From NCBI GenBank assembly GCA_034430335.1, contig DAOUES010000253.1, positions 1-14,954 of the forward strand: a DNA stretch of 14,954 nucleotides, written 5' to 3'. The notes under the pieces were generated by a model, which was not told where the DNA came from, ran no database searches, and saw only the letters and a program-made list of their open reading frames with translations. Below are positions 7,137-13,179 of the stretch, one piece after another. The stretch comes from JAFGOY01 sp034430335 (GTDB taxonomy: Bacteria > Chloroflexota > Anaerolineae > Aggregatilineales > UBA3940). Numbering within the stretch: position 1 is the first letter of the stretch; every line of letters begins with the position of its first letter. The translations under genes were made by a program, and so were the position numbers.

Positions 7137-7207
7137 AGAACTATCGCTCTGGAATACCCAGGACTGTCAGGCCGTTTATTCGTTGGAAGTGTTCAATGTT
7201 TAGCGTA

Positions 7208-7213
7208 AGTAAA
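7208..7213. repeat. Target-site duplication, left copy
   Basis: AGTAAA on the plus strand, identical to 7384-7389. One copy belongs to the native vapC codons CCT TTA CTT on the minus strand. Confidence 0.75.
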
Positions 7214-7383
7214 TTGGCAACCCCTCAAAATCCCTATCCCCGCAGCAAGCTACGGGGCTTTACGGGATTTTGCCCCTTGCGGGTACGGGGTTGCTTGACA
7301 ACTGCACCAGGGCTTCGCCCTGTGGAGCCTTCGGCTCCGGCCATTCATCCCCCCAGCAAGCTGGGGGGCATTCTGGCAAGTGC
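7214..7383. mobile_element. 170-bp non-autonomous palindromic element inserted in vapC
   Basis: The element is bounded by AGTAAA duplications and carries no transposase. Its ends are weakly inverted (TTGGCA at the left; TTGCCA on the opposite strand at the right). Inside are stacked palindromes: CCCCG CAGCAAGCTA CGGGG, CAGGGC TTC GCCCTG, GGAGCC TTC GGCTCC, and CCCCCCAGC AA GCTGGGGGG. The last two match the layout of the palindrome cluster at 5892-5930. It behaves like a MITE or other passively mobilised repeat. Confidence 0.75.
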
Positions 7384-7389
7384 AGTAAA
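7384..7389. repeat. Target-site duplication, right copy
   Basis: AGTAAA, identical to 7208-7213, directly bordering the last intact PIN-domain codons of vapC on the minus strand. Confidence 0.75.
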
Positions 7390-7693
7390 GGGATATCGTG
7401 CTCAAGTGCGGTAGCAGCAATAAAGGTGTCGGGGAGACCAATAACCTTGTTTTGACTGAGAAGAGCCGCCTGAATATCCGCGGCCCGGATGAGGATTGGC
7501 CGGGTAAGTGGATAAGAATGCATCGGCTTGAACAAATTTCTGAATTCGAATTCCCGCCCTGCTCGCCGCGCACCAACTTCCAACTCAAATACGACAATGT
7601 CACTGGTAACGGGTACCCCGTAGGCCGCTTGAGCACTCTCGAGAACCGATGGCGACTTGGTTTGTCGCAGATGAGCGATCAGAACTGAGGTAT

Positions 7694-7942
7694 CTACGAG
7701 GAAGACTGACTGCTGTGCCATGCTTGTGTCCACTTCTTTTGAGCATCGGACAACAGGTCTTCGATCTCAGGCCAATCCGCCCAGGCTCCTCGTGTCCGGT
7801 CGAGCATCTCTTCGATGGTCTCTTCCTGTGTACTGTAGGTCCAGGCCATCACCTTAATCTCCTCACCCTCTTCCAGTTCAGGAATGGGATCAAGCGGGGT
7901 GAAACGACCATTTTCGTATCGCAATCTCAAACTATCCATCAT
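7694..7942 (-). CDS. DUF104-type antitoxin
   Basis: An 82-residue protein whose N-terminus (LRLRYENGRFTPLDPIPELEEGEEIKV) follows the DUF104/AF2212-like antitoxin pattern: a short beta-rich DNA-binding head with YENGxFxPL and EGE. The C-terminal half (about 45-82) is charged and helical and would be the toxin-binding part. It overlaps the downstream vapC start by 28 to 40 bases, the usual arrangement for translationally coupled type II antitoxin-toxin pairs. GAGGAGAG precedes the ATG. A -10-like TATGAT lies on the minus strand at 7971-7966. The antitoxin frame is intact although its toxin is interrupted. Confidence 0.8.
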   Translation of the reverse strand: MMDSLRLRYENGRFTPLDPIPELEEGEEIKVMAWTYSTQEETIEEMLDRTRGAWADWPEIEDLLSDAQKKWTQAWHSSQSSS

Positions 7943-8053
7943 ACTCTCTCCTCGATGCTGCCCTTATCATACATAGATTACGGTATAAATGCACGAAGAA
8001 GCAGATGTCAGTAAGCCATATAAATCGTGATAGTGTAGATACAAATACTCGGA

Positions 8054-8524
8054 TCACTGCCTGGGTGGGCGGCCCGGCTTCCGGTTTTTGACCTCCGGGC
8101 GGTTCAAGTCATCGGGGTGAATGAACCAGTTAGCGCCAACCTTTTTAGCGGGAAGGGTTCCCGAATCTATCAGCTTACGAACTGCGCGCTCGGTTATCTG
8201 CAATCGCTGCGCAGCCTGGCCGGTCGAGAGGAAGGAATCCAGCAAAGCCGCCAGCTCACGAATCCGGGGAGGCGAGTCGTCGTCGAGATTTCGCTCGATA
8301 AGACTCTCAATTTCCTCAACGTGTCCGTAATAATACGACAAAGCAGCATGAACATCAGCCGGGGGAAGTCCATAAGCCTCTTCCAGTTCCTGGTAATTCC
8401 AACCCTGATAAAGCACATGGTATACAATCTGATGTACGCCAATGCGATGTCCTTCCAGCCGGGGTTTCCCATCAAGGATATCGGGCGAACTGACGATGGA
8501 GATGCTGCTTAAGATTGTTGTCAT
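8054..8524 (-). CDS. DUF433 antitoxin fused to helix-turn-helix domain
   Basis: A 156-residue protein from the ATG at 8524, chosen over GTG 8530 because AGGAG sits eight bases before the ATG and only two before the GTG. Residues about 9-70 are a DUF433 domain (ISIVSSPDILDGKPRLEGHR, then WNYQELEEAYGLPPADVHAA), the antitoxin family that pairs with DUF5615 toxins (VapB45-like). Residues about 100-142 form an excisionase/MerR-like helix-turn-helix (TGQAAQRLQITERAVRKLID, then GANWFIHPDDL). The tail is basic (NRKPGRPPRQ). The start lies just after the stop of the DUF5615 gene, so the two are one operon with the toxin first. The HTH suggests DNA binding and autoregulation; that is inference. Confidence 0.85.
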   Translation of the reverse strand: MTTILSSISIVSSPDILDGKPRLEGHRIGVHQIVYHVLYQGWNYQELEEAYGLPPADVHAALSYYYGHVEEIESLIERNLDDDSPPRIRELAALLDSFLSTGQAAQRLQITERAVRKLIDSGTLPAKKVGANWFIHPDDLNRPEVKNRKPGRPPRQ

Positions 8525-8537
8525 AGTCACTACTCCT

Positions 8538-8975
8538 TCAGACCTTCCAATACAAATATCTCAACATTGAAGGGATATTCTTTTCGATTGCCCGTTCATT
8601 TATCGAGCGGACAAACGCAACAACATCGTCTGGAGATCGATTAAACGAAAAGAAGATAATTCCTGCATAAGATAAACCCAGATCGAGCAACTGCTCATGA
8701 AGGTGTCGAAATCCTTCATCTCTCACGATCAACGCACAACCGATTTTTCTTGCATGAGCCAGCACACGAAAATCAGATGTTTCACCTATCAGGCCCTGTT
8801 CAACCACTGTGGTGATATACAGGTTCATCGCCCGGATGGGAGAGATGCACCTTTGGTCGGCGTTCTCGTCAAGCATGAAAGCCGGTGCGCTTCGTTCAGG
8901 AATCTGCTCAGGATCGCTGAACAGCTTGATGAGCGCCTCGTCACTCAACTGACGATCCACAGGGTTGATGGGCAT
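8538..8975 (-). CDS. DUF5615 PIN-like toxin
   Basis: A 145-residue protein. After an N-terminal extension of about 30 residues comes the DUF5615 core: PAFMLDENAD (D36, E37), ETSDFRVLAHARKIGCALIV (D68) and RDEGF (D86). These acidic positions form the predicted metal-dependent nuclease site of this PIN-like family. The C-terminal part (SYAGIIFFSFNRSPDDVVAF) is also typical. DUF5615 proteins usually start directly at MxxLLDEN, so the extension is unusual. GGAG precedes the ATG by five bases. It is the first gene of an operon with the DUF433-HTH antitoxin. RNase activity is presumed from the family. Confidence 0.85.
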   Translation of the reverse strand: MPINPVDRQLSDEALIKLFSDPEQIPERSAPAFMLDENADQRCISPIRAMNLYITTVVEQGLIGETSDFRVLAHARKIGCALIVRDEGFRHLHEQLLDLGLSYAGIIFFSFNRSPDDVVAFVRSINERAIEKNIPSMLRYLYWKV

Positions 8976-8993
8976 GGCTGCTCCAGATTAATA

Positions 8994-9009
8994 GTACCGG
9001 AAGAGGTAC
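8994..9009. promoter_or_regulatory. Inverted repeat upstream of the DUF5615-DUF433 operon
   Basis: GTACC (8994-8998) and GGTAC (9005-9009) form a perfect 5-bp inverted repeat with a 6-base spacer, 19 bases upstream of the toxin start. On the minus strand a TATACT (about 9029-9024) lies further upstream and could be the -10. This position suits an operator bound by the HTH antitoxin. On the plus strand it is followed by TTTTT, so a small terminator is the alternative. Confidence 0.4.
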
Positions 9010-9092
9010 CTTTTTGCATTCTTAGTATATCATAGAGCCAGGACAATAGCATCATGAGACTGGTGATTTGTAAAGTAAGTTTTTGTAATATC

Positions 9093-9169
9093 CCCGGCGC
9101 TAAAGCACCGGGCTAAAAACGATACGTCGACCGCAGGTCGACCGGGGAGGGCACAGCAGCGCTGTGCCC
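9093..9169. repeat. Compound hairpin repeat in 481-base intergenic region
   Basis: Three adjoining stems: CCCGGCGCT aa AGCaCCGGG with the tail CTAAAAACGATACGTCGA (same as 6919-6955); GTCGACC GCA GGTCGAC (9126-9142); and GGGCACAGC AGC GCTGTGCCC (9149-9169), a perfect 9-bp stem. It is part of the dispersed palindromic repeat set of this window. The rest of the gap (8976-9456) holds the TA operator region, and the ABC-F promoter and leader. Confidence 0.6.
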
Positions 9170-9245
9170 GTACAGCCGGGATGTTGATTTAGGGCGGTTC
9201 AGGGATCAAGCAAGCAGTGAAACTACATTCGGAGAGTTTAATATT

Positions 9246-9275
9246 TTGACCAATATCGACAGCATCGGGTATACT
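9246..9275 (+). promoter_or_regulatory. Sigma-70-like promoter of the ABC-F gene
   Basis: TTGACC (9246-9251), an 18-base spacer and TATACT (9270-9275). It is one of the best promoter matches in the window. Transcription would start near 9281-9283, that is, at or next to the ATG at 9282. Confidence 0.65.
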
Positions 9276-9281
9276 GGCGGC

Positions 9282-9371
9282 ATGTTCTACGAAAACTACG
9301 GCGCAATCATCGCACGGTGTGTTATGTCGGGTGACCTGACCCAACGATGGGAGAGGTGCGCCTGTTTGTAG
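9282..9371 (+). CDS. Putative leader peptide of the ABC-F gene (29 residues)
   Basis: An ATG at 9282 opens a 29-codon frame, MFYENYGAIIARCV then MSGDLTQRWERCACL, ending in TAG at 9369-9371. The ATG coincides with the predicted transcription start, so translation would be leaderless; an internal ATG (9324) is an alternative start giving 15 residues. Codons 7-8 (9300-9305, GGCGCA) are complementary to 9357-9362 near the end of the same frame, and 9355-9362 is complementary to 9410-9417 in the terminator. That arrangement is expected of a ribosome-sensing leader peptide. Whether it is translated is inferred. Confidence 0.5.
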   Translation: MFYENYGAIIARCVMSGDLTQRWERCACL

Positions 9372-9400
9372 TGTAAGAACATAAGTAATCTGTCGGTTGA

Positions 9401-9439
9401 ACGGCTGTGGGCGCACCCCGCAGCCGTTTTTGCTTTTTT
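9401..9439 (+). terminator. Intrinsic terminator / attenuator in the ABC-F leader
   Basis: ACGGCTG (9401-9407) pairs with CAGCCGT (9421-9427), with GGG/CCC extending the stem around a CGCA loop, followed by TTTTTGCTTTTTT. It lies between promoter and ATG of the ABC-F gene, so it would stop transcription before the gene. GGTGCGCC (9355-9362) is perfectly complementary to GGCGCACC (9410-9417) inside this hairpin and gives an antiterminator. Confidence 0.75.
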
Positions 9440-9456
9440 ACGCGAGGGACTTGACG

Positions 9457-11088
9457 ATGATACGGTTGAACGATGTGGCGGTAAATTATAGCGGGCGGGC
9501 GATCTTCTCCGGGTTGAGCTGGACGATCAACACGCGCGACCGCGTGGGGCTGGTCGGGCCAAACGGGGCGGGGAAGTCGAGCCTGCTCAGGCTGATCGCG
9601 GGGGAGATGATCCCCGACGCGGGGCAGATCGACCGGGGCAGGCTGTCGGTCGGGTACCTGCCGCAGCAGGTCGAGCTGGAAGATGGGCGGACGCTGATCG
9701 AGGCGGCGATGGTGATGCCGCCGGAACTGGCCGACCTGGAATCGCAGTTGAACCGGGTCGAGGAGCAGCTTGGCGATCCGGTGGTCTACAACGACGAGGC
9801 GAAGCTGGCCCGCGTGCTGGATCGGCAGGAACGGCTGCTCGAAAACTTCGACCGGCTGGACGGGCACCGGCATGGCAGCCTGGTCAAAGAACTGCTGGCG
9901 CATCTCGGATTTTCGCCCGACGATTACGATCTGCCCTGCGAGGTTCTCAGCGGGGGGCAGAAAAAACTCGTCGCGCTGATCCGGCTGGCGGTCGGGAAGC
10001 CTGACGTGCTGCTGCTCGACGAGCCGGACAATCACCTCGATCTGCACGCGAAGCGCTGCCTGGAGAGCTTCATCAGGGCGTACGAGGGCGCGGTGGTGAT
10101 TGTGTCGCACGATCGCTACCTGCTCGACGAGGTCGTGACGCAGATCGCAGAACTGGAAAACGGGCGGCTGACTCTCTACGTGGGGAGTTACTCGGCGTAT
10201 GCGACCGAGCGGGAACATCGCCTCCTGCGGCAGCAGCAGCAGTATGTCACCCAGCAGAAGGAGATCGCCCGGATCGAGGCGTCGATAGCGCGCTTCGAGG
10301 AATGGGCCAGCCGGGTGGTCGACGAACGGCACATCCGGCAGGCGCGGTCGCGGCGAAAGATGCTCGAACGGATGGAGGCGAACGGCGAGATCATCGAGGC
10401 GGTGCGTGAGCGTCGGCGGATGGGATTGGAACTCAACGGCTGGCGCGGCAGCAATGAGGTGCTCAAAGTCGACGGCGTGTCGATGGGCTTCGACGGCGAC
10501 CTGCTGTTCGTCGATCTCAACTTCCTGATCCGGCACGGCGAACGAGTAGGGATGATCGCGCCGAACGGGGCGGGGAAGTCGGTGCTGTTCCGGCTGATCC
10601 TGGGCGAGTTGGCCCCGCTCGAGGGGCAAATCAAGATCGGGCCGAGCGTGAAGGTCGGCTACTACGCGCAAGAGCATCAAACGCTGGCGGAGTGGATGGA
10701 TCGGACGCCGCTCGACCTGGTTCGATACAGCTATCCACGCAGCGAGGGGGATGCAATCGCGTTCCTGACGAAGTTTCTGTTCAGCTACGATCAGGCCACG
10801 CAGCCGATTGGATCGTTGAGCGGCGGCGAGCGGAGTCGGCTTCAACTGGCCTGCCTGATGCTCGAACGGCCCAACCTGCTGCTGCTCGACGAGCCGACCA
10901 ACAACCTCGACATTCCATCGGCGGAAGTGCTTGAGGAGACGCTGGCGACTTTCGAGGGGTCGATCTTCGTGATCTCGCACGACCGGTACTTTTTAGATCG
11001 GGTGGTTGACCGGGTATTGGTGCTGGAGGACGGGGAACTGGATCGGTATGAGGGGGGCTACAGCGATTACCTTGAGGCGGTGGGGTGA
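9457..11088 (+). CDS. ABC-F family ATP-binding protein
   Basis: A 543-residue soluble protein with two ABC ATPase domains and no membrane segments. First domain: Walker A GPNGAGKS (34-41), signature LSGGQ (164-168), Walker B LLLDE (185-189), EPDNHLD, H218 switch. Second: Walker A APNGAGKS (368-375), signature LSGGE, LLLDEPTNNLD, H508. Both catalytic Glu are present. The charged helical linker (about 245-330: QQQQYVTQQKEI, SRRKMLERME) is the P-site interaction motif that reaches into the ribosome. ABC-F proteins act on the ribosomal E site, relieving stalls or giving resistance to ribosome-targeting antibiotics. The EPDNHLD form (Asp for the usual Thr) is a variant. Start 9457 follows GAGGGAC; an upstream TTG (9397) lies within the terminator. 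The attenuator leader favours an inducible, resistance-like role. Confidence 0.92.
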   Translation: MIRLNDVAVNYSGRAIFSGLSWTINTRDRVGLVGPNGAGKSSLLRLIAGEMIPDAGQIDRGRLSVGYLPQQVELEDGRTLIEAAMVMPPELADLESQLNRVEEQLGDPVVYNDEAKLARVLDRQERLLENFDRLDGHRHGSLVKELLAHLGFSPDDYDLPCEVLSGGQKKLVALIRLAVGKPDVLLLDEPDNHLDLHAKRCLESFIRAYEGAVVIVSHDRYLLDEVVTQIAELENGRLTLYVGSYSAYATEREHRLLRQQQQYVTQQKEIARIEASIARFEEWASRVVDERHIRQARSRRKMLERMEANGEIIEAVRERRRMGLELNGWRGSNEVLKVDGVSMGFDGDLLFVDLNFLIRHGERVGMIAPNGAGKSVLFRLILGELAPLEGQIKIGPSVKVGYYAQEHQTLAEWMDRTPLDLVRYSYPRSEGDAIAFLTKFLFSYDQATQPIGSLSGGERSRLQLACLMLERPNLLLLDEPTNNLDIPSAEVLEETLATFEGSIFVISHDRYFLDRVVDRVLVLEDGELDRYEGGYSDYLEAVG

Positions 11089-11216
11089 ATGAATGATTTA
11101 TCCGCGAATTGCGCGAATTGATATTTTTCGCTCGCTACCGCTCGCGATTGATTCGCCATCAGCGATGTCCGTACCAGCGGCTTTTTCAGGTAGTGTATCC
11201 ACAGCGGATAGAAAAC

Positions 11217-11237
11217 GGGCGACCGCCAGGGTCGCCC
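11217..11237. repeat. Hairpin between ABC-F and flavoprotein genes
   Basis: GGGCGACC (11217-11224), loop GCCAG, GGTCGCCC (11230-11237). It lies in the 218-base gap between convergent genes. The gap also has a short direct repeat (GCGAATTGC GCGAATTG near 11105) and no gene. Without a T-run it is a repeat rather than a clear terminator. Confidence 0.45.
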
Positions 11238-11306
11238 CTACGAGGTGGGATCAGGTTTGGCGATAGGCCAGAATAAGTGTCGGGTGATTCGGTCGATAGT
11301 GTCGTA

Positions 11307-12227
11307 TTACAGGTCCTTCAATTCCGGGGGATAGAGGTAATAATTCGCCGCCGATGCCGCCTGCGCGCCCTCGTGGACGGCGGCGCTGATCTGGTGGGAG
11401 TGGAGATAGGTGACATCGCCCGCCGCATAGACGCCGGGCACGTTGGTCTTCTGCTCGGTGTCGACGACGATGTAACCCAGGTCGTTTACTTCGACGCCGA
11501 GGGCGAGGGCGAACTCGCTGCGTGGATCGGCTCCCTGGTGGCTGAATACCAGCTCGACCGGGAGGCGCTGCCCTCCGGCGGTGATCAACGCCTGGATCAT
11601 CCCATCGTCGATTTCTGCCGACTCGATCTCATCGACGATGAGCGGAATGTCGAACGCTTTCAGCCGTTCCAGAACGATGTCGCTGATATTCACGTCGGGG
11701 CTGTTGGTCAGCAGGGTCAGCTTGCGGGTGAAGCGGGTCATCTGGAGGGCCATACATGCCGCGTCGTTGGTATTACCCACCATCACCACCTGTTTGCCGA
11801 TGGCGTCGTAGGCATCGCAGGTGAGGCACCAGAACATGCTCCGCCCGACGGTCGACTGCCAGCCGTCGAACCGGGGCCAGCGGTCGACGGTGCCGGTGCA
11901 GAGGATCAGCGCGCCCGCGTGCCAGCCGCCTTCGGGGGTGGCGGCGATGAAGGTGTCGCCGTCCTTGCGGATCGAGTCGATGGGGGTATCGAGAATCTGC
12001 ACGTGGTCGAAACTGGCAAGCTGCTCGCGGCCCTTGACGCGGATCGTCTTTGCGGGGATCCCGCCGGGGAAGCCGAGGAAGTTGCGATTGATCTGCGCCC
12101 ACTGGGATCGCCCACCGCCTTTGTCGAACAGGGCAACGCGGCGGTTGTATCGGGCGAGGACCAGCGCGGCGGACAGCCCGGCGGGGCCGCCGCCCACGAC
12201 GATCACTTCGGTTGTTGATGTGGTCAT
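11307..12227 (-). CDS. Thioredoxin reductase-like FAD-dependent oxidoreductase
   Basis: A 306-residue flavoprotein of the thioredoxin reductase fold. Seen: FAD-binding GGGPAG (12-17) in VIVVGGGPAGLSAALVLARY, a redox disulfide CLTC (134-137) in MFWCLTCDAYD, and the C-terminal FAD motif GVYAAGDVT (265-273). Length fits the low-molecular-weight TrxR family. The second nucleotide site is odd: VMVGNTNDAA replaces the usual VGGGxxA, and the HRR motif that reads the NADPH phosphate is absent. It may use another electron donor, or run as a disulfide oxidase like GliT-type enzymes; that is inference. AAAGGA precedes the ATG. A 31-bp upstream element is shared with the DNA methyltransferase promoter region. 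Confidence 0.88.
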   Translation of the reverse strand: MTTSTTEVIVVGGGPAGLSAALVLARYNRRVALFDKGGGRSQWAQINRNFLGFPGGIPAKTIRVKGREQLASFDHVQILDTPIDSIRKDGDTFIAATPEGGWHAGALILCTGTVDRWPRFDGWQSTVGRSMFWCLTCDAYDAIGKQVVMVGNTNDAACMALQMTRFTRKLTLLTNSPDVNISDIVLERLKAFDIPLIVDEIESAEIDDGMIQALITAGGQRLPVELVFSHQGADPRSEFALALGVEVNDLGYIVVDTEQKTNVPGVYAAGDVTYLHSHQISAAVHEGAQAASAANYYLYPPELKDL

Positions 12228-12268
12228 GTGATAAATTCCTTTGCGCCGCTTTTACCCATATGATGTTG

Positions 12269-12299
12269 ATTGGCAATTGCCATACCGGAGTATACCATA
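12269..12299. promoter_or_regulatory. 31-bp conserved upstream element, copy 1
   Basis: ATTGGCAATTG at one end and GGAGTATACCATA at the other, identical to 14703-14733 at 27 of 31 positions. It contains the palindrome GGCAATTGCC. On the minus strand it offers a TATACT -10 about 65 bases before the flavoprotein start. It may be a shared promoter/operator or a short dispersed repeat. Confidence 0.55.
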
Positions 12300-12440
12300 T
12301 TGGCCGGTTCCTTGATCCAGCGGCAAGGTTTCCAATATCGAACTCAATCGGCGGCAAATATGCACTATTCTTCTCTCGGAATCAACTGAAACTGCACCGG
12401 TGCGGCGGATGGGTGCATCGCGCCGCCGCTGTCTTTGAAC

Positions 12441-12446
12441 TATAAT
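12441..12446 (+). promoter_or_regulatory. -10 element and inverted repeats upstream of vapBC
   Basis: TATAAT at 12441-12446, about 35 bases before the antitoxin ATG; the -35 is not clear. Just upstream are GCACCGGTGC (12394-12403, palindrome) and CGGCGGATG paired with CATCG and CGCCGCCG (about 12403-12427), candidate sites for antitoxin autoregulation. Confidence 0.45.
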
Positions 12447-12480
12447 CAACAGGTAGAGTATGTATGAAGGAGTTCACCTT

Positions 12481-12729
12481 ATGACAATGTCACCCAATGA
12501 AATAATCCGGGCCATTGAACAACTTCCTCTGGAAGAGCGGCGTTCTTTGATGGAGCGCCTCCAGAGTAGGGTGACAGTAACTGATACAGCCTCGCGGAAA
12601 CGAGAAAGTCTGTTCGGTAAGTTTGCCCGGCCCAACCTTCCTGATGTCAGCGAAGAGGAACTGAATACCTACCTTCGTGAGGTTTCTAATGCATGGAAGG
12701 AGGATTTTGATGACATCGACACCGATTGA
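12481..12729 (+). CDS. vapB: VapB-type antitoxin
   Basis: An 82-residue protein. The ATG at 12481 follows AAGGAG at eight bases and is preferred over the earlier in-frame ATG at 12460. The N-terminus (MSPNEIIRAIEQLPLEERRS) is helical, as in the short antitoxin family whose members begin with an IxxLPxxEx(R/K)xxL helix. The C-terminal part (LPDVSEEELNTYLREVSNAW then KEDFDDIDTD) is acidic and would wrap the toxin. The vapC gene overlaps its end by 20 bases, an arrangement that couples their translation. The family assignment rests on context and pattern. Confidence 0.8.
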   Translation: MTMSPNEIIRAIEQLPLEERRSLMERLQSRVTVTDTASRKRESLFGKFARPNLPDVSEEELNTYLREVSNAWKEDFDDIDTD

Positions 12730-13120
12730 GCCTGTCTATGTTGTCGATACCAATGCGCTGCTGTGGTATTTGCTCGACGACAGGAAGCTCAGTTCGAGAG
12801 GACGCGAGGTCTTCCTCGCCGCCGAACAGGGTCAGGCACAAATCCTCGTCTCCGCGATTGCAATCGCGGAGCTTTTTTATGCTGACAGGAAATGGGGCTT
12901 CTTCGAAGATTTCGAAGTAGTCTATCAGGCTCTCAAAGCACAGCCCTATTTTGAGTTCATTCCCTTCGACGCCGATCATGTACTCGATTTTGTTCGCGAT
13001 GAGGCTGTGCCGGAAATGCACGACCGGATCATCACTGGTCTGGCGTATCGCCACAATGCGCCGATCATTTCTTCTGACCCGGAGATTGCAGCATCAGAGT
13101 TGGTGCAGGTCGTCTGGTAA
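12710..13120 (+). CDS. vapC: VapC-type PIN ribonuclease toxin (intact)
   Basis: A 136-residue PIN domain with the four expected acidic residues: D13 (VVDTNALLWYLLDD), E54 (IAIAELFYADRKWGF), D105 (PEMHDRIITGLAYRHN) and D123 (IISSDPEIAAS). These proteins are metal-dependent endoribonucleases held inactive by their antitoxin. The ATG at 12710 follows AGGAGG with perfect spacing inside the antitoxin gene, so upstream in-frame starts (12677) are rejected. A perfect 22-bp palindrome followed by a T-run lies inside the gene at 12850-12878 and could terminate part of the transcripts. RNA target unknown. Confidence 0.92.
   Translation: MTSTPIEPVYVVDTNALLWYLLDDRKLSSRGREVFLAAEQGQAQILVSAIAIAELFYADRKWGFFEDFEVVYQALKAQPYFEFIPFDADHVLDFVRDEAVPEMHDRIITGLAYRHNAPIISSDPEIAASELVQVVW
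12850..12878 (+). terminator. Intrinsic-terminator-like palindrome inside vapC
   Basis: CTCCGCGATTG (12850-12860) is directly followed by its reverse complement CAATCGCGGAG (12861-12871), then C and six T. As RNA this is a 9-bp stem (CTCCGCGAT/ATCGCGGAG) with a TGCA loop and a U-run. It codes for the SAIAIAELF stretch that includes the catalytic E54. Either a coincidence of codon choice or a built-in brake on toxin transcription. Confidence 0.55.
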
Positions 13121-13179
13121 TAAATCGACTGTTTTCTCTGGCGGGGACGACGACCGGAAACAATTGCCAGCGTGACCGT

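Larger units (their letters stand above)
7141..7721 (-). pseudogene. vapC: VapC-type PIN ribonuclease toxin, split by a palindromic element
   Basis: The 5' part encodes a PIN domain: FLVDTSVLIAHL (D14 counted from the GTG at 7733), VFELEVGARRA (E50) and LPDTFIAATALEHDIPLL (D102). After IPLL the frame enters a repeat and stops at TAA 7260-7262, adding about 40 foreign residues. Beyond the repeat the true ending is still readable at 7213-7141: LLTLNIEHF, then QRINGLTVLGIPER and a TAG, a standard VapC C-terminus. Removing 176 bases (7208-7383) restores one uninterrupted frame of 138 residues from GTG 7733, or 134 from ATG 7721. The start is uncertain; neither has a strong ribosome binding site and both overlap the antitoxin gene. 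The extended product keeps three acidic residues but lacks the last strand and helix, so it is probably inactive or altered. Confidence 0.85.

Noticed and set aside
8994..9015. Terminator on the plus strand (GTACC/GGTAC then TTTTT)
   Set aside because: The stem is only 5 bp and no plus-strand gene ends here; its position suits an operator for the minus-strand TA operon better.
9397..9456. Upstream TTG start for the ABC-F protein
   Set aside because: The extra 20 codons are encoded by the terminator hairpin and T-run, and the ATG at 9457 has a ribosome binding site and aligns with the usual ABC-F N-terminus.
9322..10980. Long open frame of 552 codons on the minus strand opposite the ABC-F gene
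   Set aside because: It is rich in Arg, Pro, His and Gln with no domain, and is the antisense shadow of a high-GC gene with clear ABC motifs.
12677..12709. Upstream start for the second VapC
   Set aside because: The ATG at 12710 has AGGAGG at ideal spacing and begins close to the conserved VVDTNALLW strand, as in the family.
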